A stretch of 64,000 bases of DNA from Lathyrus oleraceus (GCF_024323335.1 NC_066581.1:299606536-299670535), one strand, 5' to 3'. Counted from the stretch's first letter, positions 38,478 through 52,480 are shown. Translations and numbers: made by a program. The notes: generated from the letters alone by a model not told the origin.

Positions 38478-39162
38478 TGTAACACCCTTCTAAAATACCC
38501 CAAATATTTAATTAAAACAACAATTATATATCAGAGTAGATATGCAATCAAGGGTGTCACACAATCACTTCACACCATTCGCCAAAATAACTGTCATGCT
38601 CTTTTATTAATTCAAAACATAAGCATTTGCATAATACGCAGCGGATAGAAATCTCATCAATCATTGTAAAACATGTAACACATTACATGTAAAATGGTTC
38701 AACAACCAACAGTAAATCAATTAAAACATCCCATCCCGATGTTACATCTATCAGAGCATGACCCACTAAGGAACTACACTAGACTCCAAGCACTAGCTCC
38801 TACTCAATCATTGCTCGTTACCTGAAACATAGTTGTAAGGGTGAGTTCCTCAATCGATATAATAAGCATTATAAAATATCATGTAATGCTAAGTAATTTA
38901 ACACATATCATCACCCTAATCAGATCACACATTCGGCAACAGCAACATCAACTCAATATCATAATCATACTCAACACAACCACACAACACACGTATAATA
39001 TTGGAATACATCCATTCATATTATACGCCATACATACATTATGCAATGAGACTCCATGCATGCGGTACCGACTATTCGTGAACATATAGTTCAACCTCAC
39101 CGACCAAATCCAGGTACGGCTACCAAGCTCACTAGTCCCACTCATTTGAGACCTAGTGACTC

Positions 39163-39366
39163 ACTCACTAATTCCTCACCATGGGAATTAGCTACCACCC
39201 CAAGGGCTATGATATGCACGCTAATCACCTAGCATGCAAACATCAACAACAATCCACAATACTAACTCACTAATTCCTCACCATGGGAATTAGCTACCAC
39301 CATAAAGGCCACAATATGCAAGCTAAATCACTTAGTCATGCAAACATCAACACTCATCCACAACGG
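39163..39366. repeat. 102-bp tandem duplication in the chromovirus LTR
   Basis: Two copies (39163-39264, 39265-39366) sharing ACTCACTAATTCCTCACC and CATGGGAATTAGCTACCACC, diverged by scattered substitutions. Confidence 0.85.
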
Positions 39367-39652
39367 ACATATGCTCACACTCTAAGCCATAAACAGTCCA
39401 TTCATAATTTCATACATGATAGATACATTCACAACATTATGCATATCATCATACATCATCAACATATTCACCACATAATCATATCATGTCATACCACATA
39501 GTCAATCACAGCATTAGCACACTCTACTAATACCTATACTACTCAAAACAACGGGAAATGATCCCTACTCTATCATACATCAGCTAAATTACATTACTCA
39601 GCTGAACAATCCGAAACTGCACAACAACAGCACAGAAAATCACAATCCTGCC

Positions 39653-39883
39653 CATACGCGTACTGCCTAGTCCCATACGCGTATGGCCCAATTCTCAGTC
39701 AATCTCATACGCGTACCACCTATCTCATACGCGTATGCTACGCGTACCACTTCCCCATACGCGTACCAACAGAGACCAAACCACGTTCAAAACATCGTCT
39801 TCCTCATCCATACGCGTATTGCCTAGTGCCATATGCGTACCAGACCATCTCATACGCGTATTGCCTAGTGCCATACGCGTATG
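39653..39883. repeat. array of TACGCGTA palindromes in the chromovirus LTR
   Basis: Nine exact TACGCGTA octamers and one variant (TATGCGTA) lie within 231 bp, most extended as CATACGCGTA. Spacers such as TTGCCTAGTGC recur between them. CpG density is far above that of the flanking LTR. Confidence 0.92.
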
Positions 39884-40482
39884 ACCAGAAACCAGATTTC
39901 CAGATCTGCTATGGTCTTCTCTGCTACGAGATCTACCAATTCCAACCTCCTACAATCCAATTTTTCACAGTAATCGTTCATATCATCTAACACGAATCAT
40001 ACCCTATTCAATTTCACCAATTCTAACATTTTTACATCTAACTCCTACGAATTCCTCTCAATCATAATCCAATTTCGTTCATCCAAAAGTTCACAATTTC
40101 ATCATGCATCATTCCGAATAGAGTCAAATCAATGGTCTATCACTACCCACTACATGTTATCCCATAATACCCATTAATCGACGATAAACCCCCCTTACCT
40201 GAGTTAATCCGGCGAATCTTTAAGCTTCAAGCTCTTCCTCTCTTCAACCCTTGTTCTCTGGCTCTCTTTGCCCTTTTCCACTTTTCTGCCTCTTTTTCCT
40301 TTTCACGTGAAAAAATAAACCTTTTACTAAATGGGACCTTTTCTAAATTCCAACTTTTATTCCAATAAAATAATAACCCAATAATAATAATTCCAATAAT
40401 AATATTCCAATTATTTAATTAAATTAATAAATATATTATTAACTTAAATTAAATAATTATCTTATTTTATCGGGGTGTTACA

Positions 40483-41518
40483 CAAGCCAAGAGGAGATCC
40501 TAGGGGCTTGAATCCATTTGTTTGATTGCTTATTTGTGTGCTAAGTCCAAAGGAAATGAGCATCTTGAATCACCTCTATGATTCCAAGAAAAGGAACTCC
40601 AAGGGTTTTGTCTTTCCCCTCTTATCTTTGTTTGCTTTAGGACTAGCCCTTCTCTTCTTCTCTCCACTCTAACCAAGCCAAAAATCATTTTCAAAACTTT
40701 AACTTTGTTTCAAATTAGAAACCTAGGCCTTAAGCCTTTGATTTTTCAAACTCTTTTCATAAATACTCATTGTGAATATACTTTAATTCAACTTTGACCT
40801 CATTTTTGTAAATAAACCTAACTTGTAAATATAACTCACTTCAAGTTGTTTTGTGGTTCCAATGGCCACTTGTTAAAACCTTTTAAAAACATTAGTCATA
40901 GGTTTGAGTTATCATAGTGGTTGATGTAAATCTCACCTCATCCTTAGTGCTTGGATTATAAGTCTTCCATGCTTATTATAGGGTTAACCCCTCCCTAGCA
41001 TGTTGAAGCCTTCCTCACAAGGTGGATTGTTGGTTTAGGTTGAGTTTTCTCCCTTTGATAACAAAAGACCTTAAGGCTTTTGATCAAATCAATTCACCAA
41101 TCTTTGAGATTTTTACCCCGAACTACGAGGTTTTGATCCTCTTTTGTGATGGTACGTAGGCAATGGGTTCATCCATTCAAACAACAAAACTTGTAAATAT
41201 AATCTATTCTCTTCCCATCCCTCCAATCTTTTGTACAAATCTTTTCATAAATACCAACCTACAACACATATTTGCAAAAAGGGTCCCCTTAGAGTACTAA
41301 GGATGTTTTGGATGTGTAAACCTTTCCCATTTCATAACCAACCCCCTTACCCAGATCTCTGACATTTTTATTAGTTTTGGATTTGAAAAACTTCTTACTT
41401 GGCTTTTGTTAGCTTTTTAGCCTTTCCTTTGGACAAATAAAAGTGAGGTGGCGACTCGAATTGTATGTTTACTTTTGGTTTAGTCAATAAACCTAAAGGT
41501 AACGAAAACCCCGCTACA
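40483..41518 (+). repeat. 5' LTR of Ogre-C, last part
   Basis: Resumes at the position equivalent to 63303 of the 3' LTR and ends CCCCGCTACA. It contains the AACTACGAGGTTTTGATCC block near 41119 shared by the Ogre LTRs that keep their ends. Confidence 0.9.
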
Positions 41519-41524
41519 GAAAAG

Positions 41525-41542
41525 TGGCGACTCTGCTGCGAT
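41525..41542 (+). other. primer binding site of Ogre-C
   Basis: TGGCGACTCTGCTGCGATGA starts seven bases after the LTR. TGGCGACTCTGCTGGGGA-like sites matching tRNA-Arg are standard for Ogre; this copy diverges after the fourteenth base. Confidence 0.75.
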
Positions 41543-42478
<936 letters not shown>

Positions 42479-43990
42479 ATGTCATCAACAATAAGATTTT
42501 ACAAGAAACTTAAGAGGTCTATTTGCAAATTTTTAGACATTGATGAGCAAAGAAGAAATACGAAGAAGTACAGTTTCAGACAACCCGACCTGAAAGAGTT
42601 AAGGAGTTTGGCATCTTATCTATTAGAGCCCTTGGAGTTCAAGGCTCGCCATGGGAAGCTTCTGTCTATTCTTTCTACTAAGGTGGATGAGGGTCTGATG
42701 AGTGTGTTGGTGCAGTTCTACGATCCTCTGTATCGATGCTTCACTTTTCCGGATTTCCAGCTTTTGCCTACATTGGAGGAGTATGCTTATCATGTGGGTA
42801 TACCTATTCTTGACCAGTTGCCGTTCAGTGGTTTGGAGAAGATTCCGTCTTCTCAAGAGATTGCTGATATGCTTCATATGGATGTATCTGACATTGTTGC
42901 CAATATGACTACCAAAGGTGGAATTCAAGGTCTCCCATCTGAGTTTCTGATTGCCAAAGCTACCTTGTTTGGGAAGGCCATGAATAAGGAAGCTTTTGAA
43001 GCCATATTTGTACTCCTCATCTATGGGCTAGTGTTATTTCCCAACATCGACAATTTCGTGGATGTAAACGCTATTAGGATTTTCTCTTCTCTTAATCCTG
43101 TTCCGACTCTGTTGGGTGACACTTATTTCTCTTTGCATTTGAGGAATACAAAGGGTGGTGGGGCTATTGTGTGCTGTTTGCCTCTGTTGTACAAGTGGTT
43201 TATTTCGCACTTGCCTCCTACGCTTGCCTTCAAGGAGAACAAGGGATGTCTACGGTGGTCCATGAGACTTATGTCTCTCACTAATGATGATATCTCTTGG
43301 TATAATCGTGTTTATGATAGCGTTCAGATTATTGATTCTTGTGGTGAGTTCTCCAATGTACCTCTTCTCGGTACATGTGGTGGAATTAACTACAACCCTG
43401 CTCTGGCTCGCCGTCAGCTTGGGTTCCCCTTAAAGGATAAACCTAACAACATTTTGTTGGAAGGCTTATTCTTTCAAGAGGGTAAAGATCCTCAAAACTT
43501 GAAGAATAGGATGGTCCGCGCCTGGCACAAGGTTCATAGGAAAGGGAGGAATGAGCTTGGTCCGAAGAATTGTGTTGCTTTAGAACCTTACACCTCTTGG
43601 GTGAAGAAGAGATATCTTGAGTACCGCATGCCGTACGAATATCCGAGACCTACCCCTATGGTTATGGTTGGGCCTTCAACCCTCCCTAATAAAGGAGTAG
43701 AGGAGTCGAGAGACGAAGACCGTTCGCGTGCTTGGGTTCGTGAGCGTGAGGAGCTTCTTCAGCAGCTCAAGGATAAGGATGCAATGATAGAGTTTCTAGA
43801 GCATCAGGTTATTGATAAGCCCGATGATGTGGTTACTTCTCTCCTTCCTCGCTCATCTAGGTTTTGGAAGAGGAAGTATGATCAGCTCGCCAAGGAGAAG
43901 GCCGACATGGAAGCAGCTTATGAGAGAGAGGTAAAGAGGCTTCGTGCTACGTATCTTCCGATCTCGAAGGCTTTGGACGATTGTTTCTAG

Positions 43991-44325
43991 GGCTCCATAG
44001 GATGTTATTCTCCTTTTCTCTTGTATTGTATTTGGTTACCGAGACTGTATTACTTCTTTGGTGTAAAAAGTTTCCAAATATTATATTGCTATGAGTATTC
44101 CACATATGTCTTAAAAAGTTCAATATTTTCAAAATATTTGCAAATAAATCTTTATAAAGTTCCTCTGATAAAAAACAAATCATATGCATAAGCATTGCAT
44201 GCATCATATGCATAAGCAGGATTTGGTTCTGAGCTTTGATACAGTGGTCTAACTCTTTGCTCATCATTATTTTTGAAAACAAGTTGTCGCACCGGTACAA
44301 AACCCGAGCAAATCATCAGAAGATC
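43991..44325 (+). other. ORF1-gag spacer of Ogre-C
   Basis: Non-coding spacer with direct repeats of CATATGCATAAGCA at about 44181 and 44206. The gag frame is open from 44236, but the conserved Gag start is nearer 44326. Confidence 0.5.
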
Positions 44326-45683
44326 ATGGAACACCTCGAACAAGAGAACCGGGATCTGAAGGAGGAGATTGCCAGGCTGACTGCCATGATGGAGTCAGTC
44401 CTTGCTACGCAAAGTCAAGCTTCTCCAACTCCTGCAACTCCTCCCGCGAGGACGGCCATTTCCGAAGCGGTTACCTCAATAGTGCCTGCTGCTACCGCTC
44501 ACTTTGCTCCTAGTATGTCAGCTGGATTCCCTTGGGGAATGCCATCTAACTTTGTACCAGAGGGTTTCGCTCCCACCTTTGCTTCTTTGCCGGCATCTAG
44601 CTCGGTCCTGTCTGTGCCACCTCCCGTTGTGCACACCTTACCTCATGTGGAAGACACCATTTATCATTCCGAGCCATCTGAGGGCCCAGACGTATATGAA
44701 AAAATAGATGAGATGAAAGATCAATTTCTTGAGTTGTGCAAGGAGTTGAAAACTTTGAGCGGTAAGGACCTTTTTGGGAAAAGTGCTGCTGAATTGTGTT
44801 TGGTGCCCAATGTAAAAATCCTAGTTAAATTCAAAGTGCCTGACTTTGAGAAGTACAAGGGAAATACATGTCCACTTAGCCATCTTGTGATGTATGCTCG
44901 CAAGATGTCGACCCAAACAGATAATGATCAACTGTTGATTCACTACTTTTAGGACAGCCTGACATGTGTTGCACTTCGCTGGTATATGGGGCTAGAGAGT
45001 GCAAGCATCCACACTTTCAATGATCCTGGAGAGGCGTTTGTGAAACAATATAAATATAATGTGGATATGGCTCCAGACGGAGATCAGCTGAGGGCGATGT
45101 CCTAGAAGGATAAGGAGACCTTCAAGGAATATGCCCAGAGGTGGAGGGAATTGGCAACTCAGATAATGCCACCCTTGGAGGAGAAGGAGATGACAAAGAT
45201 CTTCTTGAAGACTTTGAGCTCTTTCTACTATGAGCGCATGATTGCTAGTGCTCCCTCGGACTTTACCGAAATGGTAAATATGGGGATGAGGCTAGAAGTG
45301 GGAGTCTGTGAAGGACGACTGTCCCGTGATGACCATTCGGAAAAGAAATATGGAGGATTTGCTAGGAAGAAAGAAGGGGAGACTCATGTTATTTCTTCCC
45401 ATAGAAAAAGAAGACCCTCTGTAAGGAGGAAGGAAGTCCGACCAGCCGTCAACCAACACCAGGTGGCTCATATAGCACCTGCTTTCAAAGAAGCTCAACA
45501 ACAATAACAACAACATCGTCAACAACAACAGGCTTACCAGCCTCGCAACAATAACAACACCAACACCAACAACTATGAGAGGAAGAGGGTGACCTTTGAC
45601 CCGATTTCTATGACCTATGCTGAACTTTATCCTTCCTTAATTGATAGGAAGCTGATAACTCCTCATGATCCTCCTGCTGTGCC
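44326..45683 (+). pseudogene. gag: Ogre gag, first part
   Basis: Capsid precursor. It starts MEHLEQENRDLKEEIARL, a coiled coil usual for Ogre Gag. A proline/alanine-rich region follows, then the conserved capsid segment (FKVPDFEKYKGNTCPLSHL near 44830; ALRWYMGLESA near 44975; FKEYAQRWRELATQ near 45123) and a Gln/Asn-rich tail. In-frame stops occur at 44950 (TAG), 45103 (TAG) and 45505 (TAA), all at former glutamine positions. The frame is then split at 45683 by a solo LTR and resumes at 50570. Non-functional. Confidence 0.88.
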
Positions 45684-47202
45684 TGTAAGACCCTAATTTT
45701 GACGCTAAGATCCCTCATGGCATCATTTCATTGCTCATTTGCATTTGCCTCAAGGATCATAGCACCTTGGCTCCTCAACCCTAGGGTGGGACTTATGTGA
45801 GTTGGTCTGAGACCACCAAGCATGCTTGAATTGTACATTATTGATTTCCTTATTTTGTTTACTAACCAAAAGCACAAAAATATGTCACTAACTTTGTTTG
45901 TTTTGAAGCTTGAGCAATCATGTAATCCAAGGCTCCTAGGAGGCTCCTATACTCATTGGTGTGGCCAGATGAAGTTGAAAGCAAGCATGACAATGGTTCC
46001 CAAAGCTCTCCATCATCATATATGCTTCCCAAGTATCTCAATTTGTCAATTTGATCAAGATAAACCAAAGGGCTTGAGGACTGTTTCCCAAGGAAACCCT
46101 AATTCAACTGTGCATCAATTGTGCCTTGCTCATGAAACAACCTCAACCCATGATCAAATACAATCAAGGGAAGTTCTTTCATTCATCATTTCATGCATAT
46201 TTGAGATTATGTGAGTGTCCTCAATCATCAATTCATCAAGATTTGAAGTTTGGGCTTGAGAAGTTGATCAGTCAATTCATCTAACTATTTTGAAATCCAC
46301 TGAGACCTAACTTTTAATGTGTTTGTCAAATGAAGATGACACCAAGAGAAAAAATGTTCTTAAGAACCATATGAATAACTTTAATGTTCATCAAAAATCC
46401 ATTTGAAACTTGGAAGGTCATCATTCATTTCAAAACATTATAGGTCATTTTGACTGAAACCCTAATTTTGGGTCAACTTCCCAAGGACCTAACTCCTTCA
46501 TTTTTCATGATTTTGAGGTGGGATCAAGTTCATTGGAAATTTTAATATGTCTACTTCAATTATTATGTTGGACAAAATTTCATAATCCTAAAATAAACAC
46601 ATGTTATAATACAAAACATTATAGGTCACTTTAGACCAAAGTCATTGAAATGTGAAAAAGTCCAACTTCAAGTTCCCATAACGTTCTCATCAAAAATCCA
46701 AATGATGCAAAATTTAAGTCCAAATTGATTTTCGTGAAAATATCTACAACTTTGATGTTGAAGGTTGTGTCATTTGAGGCTTGCATCATTGAAACATAAG
46801 GGCTTGAAGTTGGTCCATTTTGGCAAAATTTCCATAAACATGATTTGTACCTTGAACTTCATGGCCTGTTTTCATAAATTTCCCAACACCAAATGGATTT
46901 TTGTTCAACATAAAATTTGTTCCTCGTGTCAAGACCTTTCCAACCATTACCCACATGCCTATGTTTCAATTTGGCAAAGGGCATTTTCGAAGAGGAGAAC
47001 ATTTGTGTTCAATTATGCATAACATGATTAAATTGCTTGCACACCACATTGCCTTGCCATGTACACGTCCAATTTCATTTGTTTCATCATCAGCATGCAA
47101 AACCAATCAAGTTTGGGCCTCCCATGCGCCTGAACAGGCCCATGCATGGAGGACCCAACCTCATGCACACACGAGTTTTCCATTGCTTGCATCATCTCTT
47201 GC

Positions 47203-47210
47203 TATAAATA
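47203..47210 (+). promoter_or_regulatory. TATA box of the solo Ogre LTR
   Basis: TATAAATA, same relative position as in the other Ogre LTRs. A solo LTR could still act as a promoter toward higher coordinates. Confidence 0.55.
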
Positions 47211-48908
47211 CACATGCCTGGCTTCATTCAAAACCAACCTGAAGGCGCCTGAATTGCTGCAAAAGTAAAATCCCAAACTCCATTAAAAGGAATTTTTCTT
47301 TTCTCTTTCAATTTTCAAGTTCAATTTTCAACTTCATTGGTTGATCATTGAGCTTCAATTCCTAAACCTTGCTTCCTTGCCATCTCAAGAACACACTGCA
47401 TCAAAGAATTGGAGTGGATCAAGTCTTGTAAAGTTGCACTTCAAAGGTTGTTGTTCAAACTTTTTTATTCGAAACTCCTTGGATACTGATCATTTCTTGT
47501 GTTTGTTGGTACCTCTGAAGTCCTCATGTGAGAGACAATTGATCTGTGCATTTAATTTCATGAATTGAGCAAACTCAGATTGAACACCATAAATTTCTAT
47601 CTCAGATTTCTCCTTCTATGAGAGTCTAGAGTAGAAACTAAGCTTACAGGGGTGATGTACATCACCCCAGCTTTCTAATGATGTATGGATCGTGCATTTT
47701 GGTGAAGTTTTTAAAACCTGCAACTCTGGCCGGAAACTGTGAGGTTCACCAGAGAAGACGGTGGTTTCCACCACCGTTCCCACGTGGATGAGTTTCAGCC
47801 TTTGGATCAAGCTTCCCAGATCTAATCTTGGCCATTGCGTGTTATGATTTTTTTTAATTTAACATGTGGCGCATTGACTGATGACTATGGTACGCACGCG
47901 CTTCTAATCCATTGGATGTTGCCACGTCAATTAATGCAGTCATCCAGCGCTCCAGATTTTTTTGTTATTTTTAATTTCTGATTTATTTTCTTTTATTTCA
48001 ATTATTTTCAAAAATTCATAACTTCTTCATTTTTAATCCAAAAACTATGAGACCAATTGCAATATTTCCCTTTTAAATTCTAGTTTCTAAAAATGATTTT
48101 TAATATTTTTTATGATTCCATTTAATATTTTTTGTGAATTTTCTCTTTTCTGGTTATTTTTAATTCATTTAAAATAGTTTCCAATATTCAAAAATGCCAA
48201 AAATATTTTCTTAACACCTTTGAATGATGATGAATCTATGAAAAATATTCTCATCAATTTCTTAATTGATTTGAGATTTTAGTTCAATTATGTTAATTTC
48301 TTCATTTTTAATTGTTTAAAATTAGTTTCTGTTTTCAAAAAATGATGAAATTTTTTGCCAAACCTTGTTTGACCTTGTTGAACTTATGATGATCCAATTG
48401 GACTTTTCCAAGTTGATTTGAATTGGATTTAAAGTTTGATCTTTATTTGTTTATTTTAATTCAAGTATTATTTTAATTCTAAAAAAATACCAAAAATACT
48501 TTTATTGTTTCTTGACTTCTAAGCTTCATCTCACTTCTGTTTACCATTGATTGATGTTGATTCATTTCATATTTGGTCAATGTATTTTGCTTATGTCATT
48601 TGAATTTCAATTATGTACATTCCATTTCTTCTTCTTCTTCTTCTTCTTTTTTCTTTTTGATCAATGAGTTAATGATTGGTGGTTAGCCTTGACATATGAG
48701 GGGCTTAACCTTCTTTGATCCAAATCAAATTCATCTTGATCAAAGATCAAGTGAATTGCTTTGCATTAGAGATAGGTTGCTTTTTGGTCAAGCAAAAAAC
48801 CTAAATCCATACAAGATCATTCTTCTCTTATTTTGGCATGGCAAGTTGTAGGAGCTTGGCTTACTAGTCATGGTCTCTAACTTGTGTTTGTTGCCTATAG
48901 TTTTATTG

Positions 48909-48974
48909 ACCGGCCTCAGATAGGTGTGACTACTACATTAGTCCACTTACGATTGCTTAACATAACGCTAAATT
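48909..48974 (+). promoter_or_regulatory. conserved Ogre LTR block, solo LTR copy
   Basis: CCGGCCTCAGATAGGTGTGA through TTACGATTGCTTAACATAA, nearly identical to 34231-34297. Confidence 0.75.
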
Positions 48975-50569
48975 GCCTTATGGCACACTAACACTAACTA
49001 CTAATGACTAACTTTTAATTCAAGCATTTAATTCTTGCAATTTACTTTAATGCAACTTAATTTCTTGCTCATTATTTCATTTGTCTTTGCCCTTTGCTCA
49101 CTTGAGCTCATGTTTATGCTTATGCAATTTGCCTTTTTCTCACTTGAGCACATTATTGTGTATATACTATTGTGTTTATTTTGTTTTGTTTGTGTGAACC
49201 CAATGCAAATGGAGAAAGGACTTAGATTTTAGGACCTTACCTATGCTAATGGAGTTTTAAGAGAAACTAGGCCTCATGCCTTTAGAATTCTATAAAATGT
49301 CAAAGATCAACTAGGCCTCATGCCTTTAGAATGCTTAATCTTGAAGAAGACATTGAAAGGATCCTAATTCTAAACTCACTCTTGTCCATTCTTCCTATTG
49401 CATTGTGGAACTTTTTGATTTGTGTGTTCTTGTGTGTTAGGGATCCTAAACTTGAGCTATATAGAAGAACCATTGTCATGGACATTCAAGATAAGAGATA
49501 CAAAAGCCAATTGGAAGATTCCTAGGAGCTTGATTGATTATTTGCTTGATTGCTTGAGTTATTTTCTTATTGCTTGCTAATTCCAAAGGAAAGGGAGCAA
49601 CTTGGATCATATTTATGATCTCAAGAAGGGAACTCCAAGTGGTTTTATTTCTCTTCCCTCATCTTTGCATGTTTAGGATCTAGCCCTTCTCTTCTTCTCT
49701 CCACTCTAACCCAAGCCAAACTTTTGTGCAAACATTAACATTGTTTTCAAAATTAGAAACCTAGGCACTATGCCTTTGATTTTTCAAACTCTTTTCATAA
49801 CACTTATTTTGAATTGAATCTTAAGTCAACTTTGACCTTATTTTGTGAATACTTTTCATTGGTAAATACAAGTCACTCAATTGTTTTGTGGTTTCAATGG
49901 CCACTTTTGCCAAAGCTTTGCATGAACATTAGCTATTAGGTTTGAGTTATCCTAGAGGTTGATATAATACTCACATTTATCCTTAGTGATGGACTATAAG
50001 TCTTCCATGCTTATTATAGGGTTAACCCCCTCAGTAGCATGTTGAAGCTCTCCTCACAGGGTGGATTTGTGGTTTTAGGTTGAGTTTTATCCCTTTGATA
50101 ACAAAAGACCTTAAGGCTTTTGTCCAATCAATTCACCAACTTCTTTGAGATTTTTACCCCGAACTACGAGGTTTTGATCCTAATCTTTTTTAAGATGGTA
50201 CGTAGGCAATGGGTTTATCCATTCAGACACAAGATTGTAAATAACTTGTATATTATTTTCTCATCTCCCCAATCATGTTTGCACAAATATTTTACAAATA
50301 CCAACCTACCTTACAACATTTGTGTAAAGGGCTCCCTTAGAGTACTAAGGATGTTTTGGGTGCTTAAAACCTTCCCATTGCATAACCAACCCCCTTACCC
50401 AGATCTCTGACATTTTTATTAGTTTTTGATTTGATAAAACTTCTCGGTTTTTGTTCGCTTTCTAACCTTTCCTTTGGATAAATAGAAGTGCGGTGGCGAC
50501 TCAAATTGTATGATTTACTTTTGATTTAGTCAATAAATCTAAAGGTAACGAATACCCCGCTACAGTGCC

Positions 50570-51644
50570 AGCCAATCCCCAATGGTGGTACAAGCTTGAA
50601 CTTCACTGTGTGTATCATTCCGGTGCTCCCGGACATGACATGGAGAATTGTTTTCCGTTGAAGACCTAGGTGCAAGACCTTGTGAGGAACGGGATACTGT
50701 TCTTTGAGGACGTAGGCCCGAATGGGAAGAAGAACCCGTTGCCCGGGCATGGGAAAACAGCTGTCAATATGGTTCAGGGGTGCCCTGGTAAATATAAAGT
50801 CCTTTATATGAATGACATAAGGCAATCCTTGGTAGAGATGCATAAGCTGTTGTGTGAACACAACCATTATGAGCATGATCATAATAGGTGCCAGGTGTGC
50901 ACTATCAATGAAAGAGGATGCCGTCAAGTGAGAAAGGACATCCAAGAGATGATAGACCAAGGGATGATTGAGATACTTTAGAATCGTAATGAGGATGAGG
51001 TTGATGTTATTACTCCCGTGTTCAAGATTCCTGATCCTGTTGTTATCAAGTATGATGGTAGCAAGAAGAAAGTGTCGCCAACTCTTGTGATCAAGCCAGA
51101 GGGCCCTATCCCGTATATATCAGATAGAGCGGTCCCGTATCGTTATAATGTTGTTATGCTAGAAAATGGGAAGGAGGTGTCGTTGCCCTCAACTTCTGTC
51201 GTAAGCATTTCTGGTGTCAGTAGAGTGACCCGTAGTGGTTGGGTTTTCTCGGCTCAGCCAAAATCCCATGAAGACGTTGTGAAGAAAGATGTTGTCAATC
51301 CTGCTGGTCCCGTGGGGACTTCTTCTTCGAATTAGTCTATTCCTGTTGTGAAGGGTGTTGACCCTATTGTGGACCAATCTATTAAAACCCCTATCCTGGT
51401 TGGCCAGTCTGCGATGTTGAAAGAGGATGGTGATGAGATGCTAAGGCTCATCAAGAGGAGTGAATACAATGTTGTGGAGCAGTTGCTTCAAACTCCATCA
51501 AAGATATCTGTCTTATCTTTGCTAATGAATTCAGAGCCACACCGTGAAGCGTTACAAAGGGTGTTGGACGTGGCATACGTGGATCACGATGTCACAATTG
51601 AGTAGTTTGACAGCATTGTTGCAAATATAACTGCCTGCAACAAT
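50570..51644 (+). pseudogene. gag: Ogre gag, C-terminal part and gag-pro linker
   Basis: Continues the frame broken at 45683. A zinc-knuckle-like motif CVYHSGAPGHDMENC (50607-50651) is spaced C-X2-H-X5-H-X4-C, with His at the second ligand position. A linker with AVPYRYNVVMLENGKEV (near 51130) follows. TAG stops lie at 50668, 50979, 51333 and 51603. All match former CAG codons. The linker leads into the protease without a frame change. Confidence 0.85.
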
Positions 51645-52480
51645 TTGAGCTTCTGTGATGATGATCTTCCCGAGGAGGGAAAAGACCACAATTTGGCCTT
51701 ACATATCCCTATGAACTGCAAAGACGATGCCCTGTCCAATGTGTTGGTGGACACAGGGTCATCACTCAATATATTGCCAAAGTCCACTCTTGCCAAACTT
51801 TCATATCAGGGGCCTCCCATGAGGCAGAGTGGAGTGGTAGTGAAAGCTTTTGATGGATCGCGTAAAACTGTGATTGGTGAATTAGACCTCCCAATCAAGA
51901 TTGGACCTAGTGATTTCCAGATCACTTTCCAGGTCATGGATATACATCAGTCATATAGCTGTTTGCTTGGTAGAACATGGATTCACGAGGCAGGCACCAT
52001 GACATCCACCCTGCACCAAAAGTTGAAGTTCGTCAAGAACAAAAAGTTGGTGGTGATAGGGGGAGAGAAGGCTCTCTTGGTCAGCCATTTATCTTCCTTT
52101 TCCTATATTGATGCTGAGGATGAGGTTGGGACGCCGTTCCAAGCCTTGTCTATTGCTGAGCCTTCTAGGGAAGGACTTTCTTCATTTGTCTCCTATAATG
52201 ATGCGAAGTTGGCCATTGAGCATGGTGCAACTAATGGTTTGGGGAAAATTATCAAGTTAGAAGATAATAAGTCCCGGGCTGGTATAGGGTATTCTTCTGG
52301 TGTTTCCAATGATCTTGGGTTGTTCTAGAGTGGAGGGTTCATCCACACCGTTGAAGATCAAGAAGTTGTTACCATCGTCGAAGAAGATGAAGAGGAAGAC
52401 CTTGGCAACTTTGTCATACCTGGAGGAATCTGCAATAATTGGGTCGCTGTTGATGTCCCAACAGTTATCCATAAGTCAAC
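51645..52480 (+). pseudogene. pro: Ogre aspartic protease
   Basis: Retroviral-type protease that processes Gag-Pol. The active-site DTG is intact (51750-51758) in the context VLVDTGSSLNILP. The flap and LLGRTWIHEAG segment follows (about 51963), then an acidic linker. One TAG interrupts at 52326. The last codon is completed across an intron: the exon ends with the first two bases of a codon at 52480. Confidence 0.85.

Larger units (their letters stand above)
34486..40482 (-). mobile_element. truncated Tekay-like chromovirus inside the Ogre-C 5' LTR
   Basis: Minus-strand Ty3/gypsy element with 5' LTR (38478-40482), tRNA-Met primer site and a continuous gag-pol frame that stops inside the C-terminal part of integrase. 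The chromodomain, 3' UTR and 3' LTR are missing, and 342 bp of Ogre LTR (equivalent to 62961-63302) are missing too. One deletion across the left junction explains both. At the intact right end, CAAGC (40483-40487) is the expected target duplication. Confidence 0.9.
38478..40482 (-). repeat. 5' LTR of the chromovirus
   Basis: 2,005 bp, TGTAACACCC to GGGTGTTACA on the plus strand, the standard ends of Tekay-type LTRs. It contains a palindrome array (39653-39883) and a 102-bp tandem duplication (39163-39366). Confidence 0.88.
45679..50569 (+). mobile_element. solo Ogre LTR inserted in Ogre-C gag
   Basis: LTR 45684-50564 (4,881 bp), TGTAAGACCC to CCGCTACA, flanked by perfect GTGCC duplications (45679-45683 and 50565-50569). 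No primer site, polypurine tract or coding sequence is included, so it is a solo LTR left by LTR-LTR recombination of a full element. Removing it with one GTGCC copy rejoins gag in frame. It is closest to the Ogre-C LTRs but distinct. A (CTT)n stretch lies near 48626-48648. Confidence 0.94.

Noticed and set aside
39653..39883. CRISPR-like array
   Set aside because: The repeats are 8-12-bp palindromes with irregular spacers inside a plant retrotransposon LTR; no cas genes, and the genome is eukaryotic.
45684..50564. A complete element nested in Ogre-C gag
   Set aside because: The insertion contains one LTR only, without primer site, polypurine tract or genes; a solo LTR explains it.
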